Assembly: GCA_000436255.1 (NCBI GenBank) | Contig: HF990782.1 | Span: 2,106 to 10,457, forward strand | DNA from: Clostridium sp. CAG:1193 | Lineage (GTDB): Bacteria > Bacillota_I > Bacilli_A > RF39 > UBA660 | Direction: 5' to 3' | Length of the DNA: 8,352 nucleotides | In this document: in pieces, positions 1-5,317 of the stretch | Position numbering within the stretch: position 1 is the first letter of the stretch | Layout: the number at the start of each line of letters is the position of its first letter | Program-made: the position numbers and the translations under genes | Notes under the pieces: generated by a model | The model's input: the letters and a program-made list of their open reading frames with translations, nothing else | Database searches by the model: none | What the model was told of the DNA's origin: nothing

Positions 1-13
1 AGGGAGGTATTTT

Positions 14-259
14 ATGAGTAAAGAAAAATCTTCTTATAGTGATAAACCTTTATTACAAAGAGTAGTTCTGTTTTTAGCAGGTTTTAGTAATATTTTAATA
101 GGATATGCACTATACTTTATGTTTAAAGATGATAAAGCAAAAGATTGGCAAATAGAATTTGTACAAAGAGGAGCTACATTTGGGTTAGCATTTATTATAA
201 TCGGATTAATTGTAGTATTAATTGGAACAATACTGCATTATTTAGCACTTCCTGTATAG
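14..259 (+). CDS. Small two-pass membrane protein, function unknown
   Basis: An 81-residue protein that I do not recognise. It has a short charged N-terminus (MSKEKSSYSDK), a first hydrophobic segment at about residues 16-37, a charged loop (FKDDKAKDWQIEFVQR) and a second hydrophobic segment at about 54-78 rich in Ile, Leu and Gly. Both ends of the protein are expected on the same side of the membrane. The start is supported by GGGAGG at positions 2-7, seven bases before the ATG. A second small two-pass protein follows after 68 bases, so the two may share a transcript, although a possible -10 lies between them. Any promoter for this gene lies left of the window. Confidence is high that it is a real gene and none is offered for function. 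Confidence 0.8.
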   Translation: MSKEKSSYSDKPLLQRVVLFLAGFSNILIGYALYFMFKDDKAKDWQIEFVQRGATFGLAFIIIGLIVVLIGTILHYLALPV

Positions 260-299
260 TGTTAATGTAGTAAAAAAAAGAGTTTGTAAAGGTATTGAA

Positions 300-305
300 T
301 ATAAT
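300..305 (+). promoter_or_regulatory. Possible -10 box for the second small membrane protein
   Basis: A perfect TATAAT lies 22 bases before the ATG at 328, in the gap after the stop at 259. A TG sits two bases upstream rather than one, so it is not a canonical extended -10, and I see no convincing -35. It could let the second gene be transcribed separately from the first. Confidence 0.3.
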
Positions 306-327
306 TTTATACCTAAAAGGAGTTAAA

Positions 328-582
328 ATGAAAAAAATATTTAAAAAGCATTGGAAAGAATTGCTAATTGATACAGTTTGTTGTACACTTTTCATAACTG
401 TTATTATGTACTTAATTGTAGGACCATATAATTCGGACTTTGTTAATATTCTACAATTTATTGCAAAAGATGATATAGCAGTTAATTTAAGTCTTATAAT
501 GTTTCCAATATATTTAATATTTTGTTTTATAATAAAGCTTGGAACAACAGTTATGAGTGAAGAAAAATCAAAAAAGGCTTAA
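328..582 (+). CDS. Small two-pass membrane protein, function unknown
   Basis: An 84-residue protein starting MKKIFKKHWKE. I chose the ATG at 328 over the in-frame ATG at 295 because AAAAGGAG (316-323) is well spaced before it and because the longer reading would add 11 residues across the likely promoter. Hydrophobic segments lie at about residues 13-32 and 52-75. They are separated by a polar loop (GPYNSDFVNILQFIAKDD), and the tail SEEKSKKA is charged. The Lys-rich N-terminus and charged C-terminus suggest both ends are cytoplasmic. No family is recognised. It sits downstream of another small two-pass membrane protein, and transcription is probably ended by the hairpin at 675-704. Confidence 0.78.
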   Translation: MKKIFKKHWKELLIDTVCCTLFITVIMYLIVGPYNSDFVNILQFIAKDDIAVNLSLIMFPIYLIFCFIIKLGTTVMSEEKSKKA

Positions 583-674
583 AAGTTCTTAATTTTGTAA
601 TTTGTTTCTGAAAATTTAAAAATGTACAGTAAAATAAAAGAGTCATCAAATTATTTGTGAAGTTGTAAGATAAA

Positions 675-704
675 TGTAGACATAAAAAAGTGTCTGCATT
701 TTTT
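675..704 (+). terminator. Rho-independent terminator after the small membrane protein genes
   Basis: The arms TGTAGACA (675-682) and TGTCTGCA (691-698) form an 8-bp stem with one G-U pair and an 8-base loop, followed by six T residues (699-704). It lies about 90 bases after the stop at 582. The T-run abuts an extended -10 promoter (704-712), so termination and the next initiation are packed together. Confidence 0.7.
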
Positions 705-712
705 GTTATAAT
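704..712 (+). promoter_or_regulatory. Extended -10 promoter (TGTTATAAT)
   Basis: TG-T-TATAAT is an exact extended -10 match. A -35-like TAGACA at 677-682 is 24 bases upstream, which is too far to be convincing and is part of the terminator stem. The promoter faces the frameshifted remnant at 715-893, whose AAAGGAG (718-724) would fall a few bases after the start point. The promoter appears intact although its gene is not. Confidence 0.5.
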
Positions 713-714
713 AA

Positions 715-893
715 AATAAAGGAGATTATGATTGGCAAGTATATAGAGATGCAAATGGTTAATTGTTGAATGTGCACATGATTATGGTACTGTTGAATTA
801 GGTGATTATTATAAAGTGTTTATAAAAACATTAAAAAGTAAAATAAAAAATCAAATAATAAAAAGTAGATTATATGTTATAATTTTTGTGTAG
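715..893 (+). pseudogene. Frameshifted remnant of a small unrecognised gene
   Basis: Two overlapping reading frames give protein-like sequence that joins into one. Frame one (721-759) reads GDYDWQVYRDANG and then stops at 760-762. Frame two, open from 747, continues LIVECAHDYGTVELGDYYK and then a Lys/Ile-rich tail to a TAG at 891-893. A loss of one or a few bases near 757-760 would explain the break, with the original likely reading ...RDANG(K)LIVE.... The only ATG near the ribosome site (728) opens a 13-codon frame that reads neither segment. I do not recognise the family. It is flanked by two extended -10 promoters. It could also be chance open sequence, but the acidic, aromatic-rich composition is unlike the surrounding low-complexity AT-rich DNA. 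Confidence 0.4.
875..883 (+). promoter_or_regulatory. Extended -10 promoter for the GrpB-family gene
   Basis: TG-T-TATAAT is an exact extended -10. The start point would be near 890, leaving a 5' leader of about 50 bases before the ATG at 941. The region at 852-857 has no TTGACA-like box. Confidence 0.55.
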
Positions 894-940
894 ACAAAAT
901 GTTCTAATTAAAAAATACGAAGAAGAAGGATGTGAATAAG

Positions 941-1477
941 ATGGATAATGTTGGTTTAAAAAAAGGTGAATTAATAATAATGGATTATACAGAGGATTAT
1001 AAAAGGATTTATGATGCTGAAAAAGAAGAATTACTAAAAATATATAATGGTAGAATAAATTCTATTGAACATGTAGGAAGTACAAGTATAAAAAATATTA
1101 AATCTAAGCCAATTATAGATATTTTAATACAAACAGATGATTTGGATGATTTTAAGAATTTTACTGAAAGAAATGTAGAAGGAGAAACATATACAGTAAA
1201 AAAAGAAGAAACTATGGGCGGAGATTATTTAATAAGAAAAGAAGAAGACGGAAAAGTTAAAGCGTTTATTCACGTATATAAAACTAAGGATATAAATGGG
1301 ATAACACTTATATTATTTAGGGATTATTTAAATTCACATGAGGATGAAAAAGCACGTTATGAAAAGTTAAAAACAGAATTATATGAAAAATATAAAGATG
1401 AAAGAAAAATGTATACGTTGGGTAAAAATAAATATATAAAGAGTGTAATAAGTAAAGCACTAAAAGAGAAAGAATAA
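941..1477 (+). CDS. GrpB/UPF0157 family protein (nucleotidyltransferase-like fold)
   Basis: A 178-residue protein of the GrpB (UPF0157) family, which has a nucleotidyltransferase-like fold; its cellular role is not established. Family hallmarks are the N-terminal strand leading into DYTEDYKRIYDAEKEEL (15-31), the core motif IEHVGSTSIKNIKSKPIIDI (42-61), the IHVY segment (110-113, usually HLHV in relatives) and the helix FRDYLNSHEDEKARYEKLK (126-144). The length matches the usual 170-180 residues. I chose ATG 941 over GTG 932 because AGAAGGA (924-930) is 10 bases before the ATG but only one base before the GTG. The extended -10 promoter at 875-883 drives it. The broken locus from 1507 follows closely and may share its transcript. 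GrpB genes are often accessory single genes in Firmicutes, so the neighbours say little about its job. Confidence 0.88.
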   Translation: MDNVGLKKGELIIMDYTEDYKRIYDAEKEELLKIYNGRINSIEHVGSTSIKNIKSKPIIDILIQTDDLDDFKNFTERNVEGETYTVKKEETMGGDYLIRKEEDGKVKAFIHVYKTKDINGITLILFRDYLNSHEDEKARYEKLKTELYEKYKDERKMYTLGKNKYIKSVISKALKEKE

Positions 1478-1506
1478 TCTATATATGTAATTTAGATAGG
1501 AGTGAT

Positions 1507-1683
1507 ATTATTAAAACCAATATAAAAAAGAAAATGATGGTGATTTTAGCAATATTAGTTATGTGTTTTGGCTCTTTATATTTACCAGTAAGAGCAGATT
1601 CTGGGTGGGATTCTGATTATGATTTTGGATCTGACTCAGGATGGGATTCTGACTATGATTCTGGATGGGATTTATGGGAATGA
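1507..1683 (+). pseudogene. Remnant of a secreted Ser/Asp/Trp-rich protein lacking an ATG start
   Basis: The frame reads KTNIKKK MMVILAILVMCFGSLYLPV RA and then DSGWDSDYD-type repeats. This is a typical signal peptide (basic n-region, hydrophobic core, likely cleavage after VRA) followed by a low-complexity SGWDSDYD stretch (from 1597), ending at TGA 1681-1683. AGGAG at 1498-1502 is correctly placed for a start at 1510, but the codon there is ATT. This could be a lost ATG or a rare ATT start. The internal ATG at 1534 has only a weak upstream site and would drop the basic n-region. About 55 codons is far too short for a mature surface protein. The downstream sequence belongs to a different protein in another frame, so the gene is truncated. 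Confidence 0.6.
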
Positions 1684-1916
1684 ATATGGCAAGTACAAAT
1701 GCATCTAACTTAATGGGTGCAGTTAATACTGGTGATAGTGAATATACTAAAGAAGAAAGAGAAATGCCTGAACCAGGAAGCCTATTTGAAAAGAAAGAGG
1801 TTAAAGAAGAAAAACAAGACAGCGAAGATATAGATTATCCAAAGTTCTGCCCGAACTGTGGAAGTGCTACAAAAGGTGGAAACTTCTGTGGTTCATGTGG
1901 AAACAAATTAAGATAA
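1659..1916 (+). pseudogene. Zinc-ribbon C-terminal tail, probably from an SPFH/YdjL-like protein
   Basis: The frame is open from about 1659. From ATG 1665 it reads a Gly/Met/Asn/Ala-rich segment (GMNMASTNASNLMGAVN), a charged Glu/Lys linker and a terminal zinc ribbon with C62-x2-C65-x9-C75-x2-C78 (FCPNCGSATKGGNFCGSCG). This order of Gly/Met-rich linker plus C-terminal zinc ribbon is what SPFH-domain proteins of the YdjL/'virion core-like' group carry at their C-terminus, but no SPFH domain lies upstream. No ribosome binding site precedes ATG 1665. I infer the 3' remnant of a larger gene, joined by deletion to the secreted-protein remnant. An alternative is a short independent zinc-ribbon protein of 83 residues, or a -1 frameshift product of the upstream frame at GGATTTA (1668-1674). 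Confidence 0.5.
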
Positions 1917-1923
1917 AACGACA

Positions 1924-1948
1924 ATTAACTTTTTAGTTAATAGTTTTT
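1924..1948 (+). terminator. Weak AT-rich hairpin with T-run
   Basis: ATTAACT (1924-1930) and AGTTAAT (1935-1941) form a perfect 7-bp stem with a TTTT loop, followed by AG and five T residues (1944-1948). The stem has only one G-C pair, so it is a weak terminator candidate. It sits just after the zinc-ribbon remnant and just before the next promoter. Confidence 0.45.
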
Positions 1949-1975
1949 AAATATAAAGTAATAAATATATAAATG

Positions 1976-1984
1976 TGTTATAAT
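1976..1984 (+). promoter_or_regulatory. Extended -10 promoter of the pentapeptide/tRNA-binding/peptidase operon
   Basis: TG-T-TATAAT is an exact extended -10 that places the start point near 1991, inside the inverted repeat at 1987-2014. No good -35 is seen around 1956-1961. Confidence 0.6.
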
Positions 1985-1986
1985 CA

Positions 1987-2014
1987 AATAGATATTTGTA
2001 TTTAAATATCTATT
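1987..2014. promoter_or_regulatory. 11-bp perfect inverted repeat over the transcription start
   Basis: AATAGATATTT (1987-1997) and AAATATCTATT (2004-2014) are perfect reverse complements around a 6-base spacer GTATTT. The element begins three bases after the -10 and ends directly against the ribosome site GGGAGG (2015-2020). It could be an operator for a dimeric repressor, or a 5'-terminal mRNA stem-loop (GAUAUUU/AAAUAUC if transcription starts at 1991) that affects stability or ribosome access. Confidence 0.55.
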
Positions 2015-2024
2015 GGGAGGTTTT

Positions 2025-3122
2025 ATGAACACTTATACTAAAAAAGAATTTACATTATATTGTGTAGATTATTTAAAAAGATGTCAAAAAAATACAAATA
2101 AAGAAATAGTTACTGATTTAATGATTGAACTAATGAGTAAAAGTTATTTAGATTCTAATGTAGAAATAACAAAAGAAGTGATTAATAAATATTTATTTGT
2201 ATTAAATGATGATGGCACTAAAAATGTAAATAAGGTAATATTTGAATTTCTAAAAGCATTAAAAATAGATATGCAAGATATATCATTTGATAAGGTTCAT
2301 ATAACTGGATTAAACTTTAGTGGGCTTAAGAATGTAAATATAAATCTAGATGAAATCCCAAATAAAGATTTATCTAACGTTGATTTTAATGGTGTCATAT
2401 TAACCGGTTCTTTAGATAACGCATCAATATATTATACTAGTTTTAATGGATATAAAGGCTTTCTTACATTAAATCCACAAAATGTATCATATAAGAAGTT
2501 AAATGGTGCTAAATTAGATGGTATAGTAGTTGATGGAGTATTTGATGATGTTGATATAGATTATGTTAATTTTAAAGGAGCAAAGGGAGCATGTATTAAC
2601 CCACAAACAATTAGAAATAAAACACTTTTTGGAGTTAATTTAGATGGAGTTACATTAATAGGAAATTATAATGAAGAAAAGCAAACATATGAAGAAGCTT
2701 CATTTGAAGGTTGTGGTATATTTAATACAAGTTTTAAAAATGCAAAAGGGAACATATATATAAACTTAGATACTTTAAGTTCAATCCCAGTAGTAAAATT
2801 AAGTTGTTGTGATTTAACTAACGTAACTATACTTGGTATAGCCAGATGTTATACAGGTAAACAAGATTGTGTAAAAGAAGATGGCAGTATTATCATGGAT
2901 GCATCAAAAAATGATTTATATGGCTCATATTATACATATAGTAATAATAAAATTGTAAAAATCGGTTTATATAGATCTAGAGTATGGGATGATGATACAA
3001 AAAGATTTAAGTTTTTAAAAAGAGAAGATGAACCAAGTTTAAAATTTAAAACAGAATATATTGGTTTAGATAAAGTTAAAGAAAAGGAGAAGAAAAAATT
3101 ATGGAAAAGAATATTGAAATAG
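2025..3122 (+). CDS. Pentapeptide-like repeat protein with 41-42-residue supra-repeats
   Basis: A 365-residue cytosolic-looking protein with no signal peptide or membrane segment. Residues 1-80 are helical and charged (MNTYTKKEFTLYCVDYLKRC...). From about residue 86 to 271 it carries pentapeptide-like strands (GLNFSG, DLSNVDFNG, KLNGAKLDG, LFGVNLDG, ASFEG, TSFKNAKG), expected to form a right-handed beta-helix. The strands are organised in larger units of the form I/L-N-x-x-x-I...NKxL-x-x-x-x-LDG...SFxGxKG: residues 108-145, 149-188, 191-242 (with about 13 extra residues) and a partial unit from 246. The C-terminal 90 residues are non-repetitive and end in a Lys-rich segment. The start at ATG 2025 is supported by GGGAGG four bases upstream; an in-frame ATG at 2013 would overlap that site. 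It overlaps the next gene by 22 bases. Molecular function is unknown; pentapeptide proteins commonly act as binding scaffolds or DNA mimics, which I do not claim here. Confidence 0.75.
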   Translation: MNTYTKKEFTLYCVDYLKRCQKNTNKEIVTDLMIELMSKSYLDSNVEITKEVINKYLFVLNDDGTKNVNKVIFEFLKALKIDMQDISFDKVHITGLNFSGLKNVNINLDEIPNKDLSNVDFNGVILTGSLDNASIYYTSFNGYKGFLTLNPQNVSYKKLNGAKLDGIVVDGVFDDVDIDYVNFKGAKGACINPQTIRNKTLFGVNLDGVTLIGNYNEEKQTYEEASFEGCGIFNTSFKNAKGNIYINLDTLSSIPVVKLSCCDLTNVTILGIARCYTGKQDCVKEDGSIIMDASKNDLYGSYYTYSNNKIVKIGLYRSRVWDDDTKRFKFLKREDEPSLKFKTEYIGLDKVKEKEKKKLWKRILK

Positions 3123-3475
3123 AACCATTATTTAACGAATATGTGGATTTTGAAACATTTAGCAAATCTGATTTTCGTGTGGTTTTAATAAAAGATTGTA
3201 AAGAGGTATTAAAAAGTAATAAATTATTAGAATTTACTTTAGATGATGGTACAGGTGTTGATAGAACTATTTTAAGTGGGATAAAAGAATATTATAATCC
3301 AGCAGATTTAATAGGGAAAAAGGTAGTAGCAATTTTAAATTTACCACCAAGAAGTATGATGGGTATTGATTCATGTGGAATGTTAATATCTGCTATACAT
3401 ACTGAGTCCAATGAAGAAAAATTAGATCTTTTAATAGTAGATAATAATATACCAGCCGGTTCTAAACTATATTAA
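3101..3475 (+). CDS. Stand-alone tRNA-binding domain protein (EMAP/MetRS C-terminal type)
   Basis: A 124-residue protein that is essentially one OB-fold tRNA-binding domain of the kind at the C-terminus of methionyl-tRNA synthetase and in YgjH, Arc1p and EMAP-II. Motifs in order are FSKSDFRV (20-27), KSNKLLEFTLDDG (38-50), ILSGIKEYYNPADLIGKKVV (57-76), ILNLPPRSMMGIDSCGML (78-95) and the MetG-like ending VDNNIPAGSKLY (113-124). No catalytic synthetase portion is present. The role is presumably binding tRNA, perhaps in trans with a synthetase or a partner enzyme; that is inference. AGGAG (3085-3089) lies inside the upstream gene, and the ATG overlaps that gene's end by 22 bases, so the two are probably translationally coupled. 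Gene 3481-4197 follows after five bases. Confidence 0.9.
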   Translation: MEKNIEIEPLFNEYVDFETFSKSDFRVVLIKDCKEVLKSNKLLEFTLDDGTGVDRTILSGIKEYYNPADLIGKKVVAILNLPPRSMMGIDSCGMLISAIHTESNEEKLDLLIVDNNIPAGSKLY

Positions 3476-3480
3476 ATATT

Positions 3481-4197
3481 ATGAAAAAACAATTTGAAAA
3501 TAATAATTTTATCTTATACTCACCAGATACTTTAAAATATATAACTAATAATATGGAAGATATATTAAATAATAGCTTGGAGCTTTATAAAAAATTATTC
3601 TGCATTAAAGAATATAGGCAAGTACAAATAAATTATTTTGATGATATAATTTCATTTAGAAAATTTATATATGATTTAAGGAAAGAAAAAGAATCTTTGC
3701 CAAAGTATGCAAAGGGTACTTTTGATAAAGGCATGATTAATGCATACATAGAAAAAGATATAGAAATAAATAGTGCCTTATACCACAAAAAACTATATAT
3801 GGCATCTCATGAATTATTTCATATTATGTATGATGAACTTATATTAAAAAAATATAATTATAATCGCATTGTATGGTTTGATGAGGGCATGGCAGAGTTT
3901 TTTTCGGGTGAATATGATAAAGAAATAAATAGTAATTTTGATAAGTGGTTTATAGAAGTATTTAAAAGCACTAAAAAAATACCAGACTTGAATAAATTAG
4001 ACCATGGCAATAACTTTGAAACGATAGAATATAGTGGGTATAATTTAAGCCTTTTATCAATTAAATATTTATATGATACATTAGGTTTTAATAAATTAGT
4101 AAAGTTGTTATATAGTAACAAAATAGAAAGGTATGGTAAAATTATTGTAAAAGATGCATTTGAATATTATAAAAAAACGTTCAGTATTAATTGCTGA
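3481..4197 (+). CDS. Cytosolic zinc metallopeptidase, HELFH gluzincin (peptidase MA-like)
   Basis: A 238-residue protein with H110-E111-L-F-H114, the HExxH zinc motif, and downstream WFDEGMAEFF (132-141), where E135 is the likely third zinc ligand. The HExxH...WxxEGxAxF/Y pattern is that of the gluzincin peptidase MA-like families. N-terminal residues 1-100 form a mixed alpha/beta region and residues 145-238 are helical. There is no signal peptide or membrane segment, so it should act in the cytoplasm; the substrate is unknown. The gene starts five bases after the tRNA-binding gene and has no recognisable Shine-Dalgarno sequence (TAAATATT precedes the ATG), suggesting termination-reinitiation from the upstream gene. 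Its TGA stop lies inside the terminator stem. All predicted catalytic residues are present. Confidence 0.8.
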   Translation: MKKQFENNNFILYSPDTLKYITNNMEDILNNSLELYKKLFCIKEYRQVQINYFDDIISFRKFIYDLRKEKESLPKYAKGTFDKGMINAYIEKDIEINSALYHKKLYMASHELFHIMYDELILKKYNYNRIVWFDEGMAEFFSGEYDKEINSNFDKWFIEVFKSTKKIPDLNKLDHGNNFETIEYSGYNLSLLSIKYLYDTLGFNKLVKLLYSNKIERYGKIIVKDAFEYYKKTFSINC

Positions 4198-4206
4198 ACA
4201 TTTTTA
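4171..4206. terminator. Bidirectional terminator between convergent genes
   Basis: GTTCAG (4179-4184) and CTGAAC (4194-4199) form a perfect 6-bp stem that can extend inward by a U-G and an A-U pair. On the plus strand it is followed by A and T5 (4201-4205). On the minus strand it is followed by a run of seven T (complement of A 4171-4177). It contains the TGA stop of the peptidase gene (4195-4197) and lies just beyond the minus-strand stop (complement of 4204-4206), so it can serve both genes. Confidence 0.8.
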
Positions 4207-5256
4207 GTTTATAGTACAATTTAATATTTCCCTTTTAATGCATGTATTATTTTCTTTTACATATCCACTAGGGCAACCCTTACCCAAATTAGAACTAACA
4301 GTTGGTACACACCACATTTCTGCAGATACTCCATCTTCTACACTATACATATAATCATTGCCATTACATTTCCAAAACGGAGAGACATCTGTATTAATTG
4401 CATAATATTTATTGTTCATATTTAGACATTTGCCATTTTTTAATGTGTACCCATTTGGGCACATAGATACATTTATTAAATTTGTAGTACTTATTTTTGT
4501 ACAAGTTTTTCCATCATCATTTATTTTGCAATTCTCTTTACAAGTATATGATTTTTTCCATATAGCAATAATTTCTAAATCATTATTTACTATAGAATCA
4601 CTTGTAACTAATGATCCATCACTAAATTTCCATCCATCAAAGATATATCCTTCTTTAGTAGGATTTGTTGGTAAAACTATGTTACTTCCAATAACATCTA
4701 TAATACTTTTAATATTATTCCCTCCGTCTGTATTGATATTAATAGTAACTATCTTATCACTACTTTTAATCCATCTTGGTTTTAACTTAATATTTTCATT
4801 TACTATTAAATTTTCATTTACTATTTTACCTTCTTCATTAATCCATCCTGCAAAAATGTATCCTTCTTTTTGGGGTTCGGTAATACTTTTTAAAGAACTC
4901 CCTTTTTTAATAATAATATTTTCGTTTTTATCATTTACTACATAACTAATAGTAACTATATTTTCATCTTTGCTAATCCAATTAGCGGTTAGTTTAGTAT
5001 CTTTATTTACAGTATAATTACTAGTTACAATATTTCCATCTTGATCAGTAAATCCTACAAAAATGTATCCTTCCTTTGTAGGCGTTTCTTTTAAATTTAA
5101 TGTTTTATCTTTTGATATTTTTATATCACTTATTTGTGATCCTCCGTCAGTATTAAATGTAATGTTATACTTTTTCTCACACCCAAATAAAATTAATAAT
5201 ATAATAATTACTAAAATTAATATAGTAGATGTGATGATAATCTGCTTCTTATTCAT
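4204..5256 (-). CDS. Anchored surface protein with three InlB B repeats and a Cys-rich C-terminus
   Basis: A 350-residue extracytoplasmic protein. Residues 1-25 are a basic start plus a long hydrophobic segment ending LILFGC, so C26 could be a lipobox cysteine (LFGC); otherwise the segment is a simple N-terminal anchor. Three Listeria-Bacteroides/InlB-type B repeats (Flg_new family, small beta-grasp modules) follow at about 29-94, 99-162 and 168-234. Each holds KEGYIFxG(W/F) (61-69, 130-138, 201-209) and a closing (A/P/I)xW; repeats one and three also have NTDGG. Residues 239-350 hold ten cysteines, with two similar motifs CPNGYTLKNGKC (266-277) and CPSGYVKENNTC (328-339), suggesting disulfide-linked modules. 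AGGAGG precedes the ATG (complement of 5254-5256). B repeats occur in adhesins and other surface proteins, so adhesion or cell-wall interaction is likely but unproven. There is no LPxTG anchor. Confidence 0.85.
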   Translation of the reverse strand: MNKKQIIITSTILILVIIILLILFGCEKKYNITFNTDGGSQISDIKISKDKTLNLKETPTKEGYIFVGFTDQDGNIVTSNYTVNKDTKLTANWISKDENIVTISYVVNDKNENIIIKKGSSLKSITEPQKEGYIFAGWINEEGKIVNENLIVNENIKLKPRWIKSSDKIVTININTDGGNNIKSIIDVIGSNIVLPTNPTKEGYIFDGWKFSDGSLVTSDSIVNNDLEIIAIWKKSYTCKENCKINDDGKTCTKISTTNLINVSMCPNGYTLKNGKCLNMNNKYYAINTDVSPFWKCNGNDYMYSVEDGVSAEMWCVPTVSSNLGKGCPSGYVKENNTCIKREILNCTIN

Positions 5257-5275
5257 AATTCCTCCTATTATTTTG

Positions 5276-5284
5276 ATTATAACA
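5276..5284 (-). promoter_or_regulatory. Extended -10 promoter for the B-repeat surface protein
   Basis: On the minus strand the sequence reads TG-T-TATAAT. The start point falls about 12 bases before the ATG-proximal AGGAGG, giving a very short leader. Its upstream region overlaps that of the divergent promoter at 5309-5317. Confidence 0.6.
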
Positions 5285-5308
5285 TGTGTAGTAAATAAAT
5301 AAAATATT

Positions 5309-5317
5309 TGCTATAAT
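5309..5317 (+). promoter_or_regulatory. Extended -10 promoter for the HD-domain/TetR genes
   Basis: TG-C-TATAAT is an exact extended -10. The start point near 5324 leaves about 20 bases to the ATG at 5344, with ATGGAGG (5333-5339) as ribosome site. Only 24 bases separate it from the divergent extended -10 at 5276-5284, so polymerase bound at one would occlude the other's -35 area. Confidence 0.6.

Larger units (their letters stand above)
583..931. other. Gap of about 350 bases without an intact gene
   Basis: It holds the terminator at 675-704, the promoter at 704-712, the frameshifted remnant at 715-893 and the promoter at 875-883. Positions 583-674 show only AT-rich sequence, with a 12-codon ATG frame at 622 that I do not consider a gene. 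No RNA gene or other structured element was seen. Confidence 0.6.

Noticed and set aside
195..395. Minus-strand 66-codon open frame
   Set aside because: Antisense to the ends of two plus-strand genes that have good ribosome sites.
551..754. Minus-strand 67-codon open frame across the intergenic gap
   Set aside because: It crosses a terminator hairpin and a plus-strand promoter, has low-complexity Phe/Leu/Asn composition and no ribosome site.
888..910. Imperfect hairpin TAGACA/TGTTCTA near the GrpB promoter
   Set aside because: It needs a bulge in a short AT-rich stem and lacks a T-run, so chance is the simpler explanation.
2011..2024. Upstream in-frame ATG at 2013 for the pentapeptide gene
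   Set aside because: It would place the start codon inside the stem and ribosome site; GGGAGG with ATG 2025 is much better.
3858..4121. Minus-strand 87-codon open frame inside the peptidase gene
   Set aside because: Antisense to the conserved WFDEGMAEFF coding region, without promoter or ribosome site.
4412..4945. Long plus-strand open frame (177 codons) opposite the B-repeat gene
   Set aside because: It lies entirely antisense to a clear repeat protein, has no ribosome site and its Phe/Ile/Pro-rich translation repeats with the opposite repeats.
5063..5302. Plus-strand 79-codon open frame with a hydrophobic end
   Set aside because: Antisense shadow of the first B repeat and signal segment, crossing the divergent promoter region, with no ribosome site.
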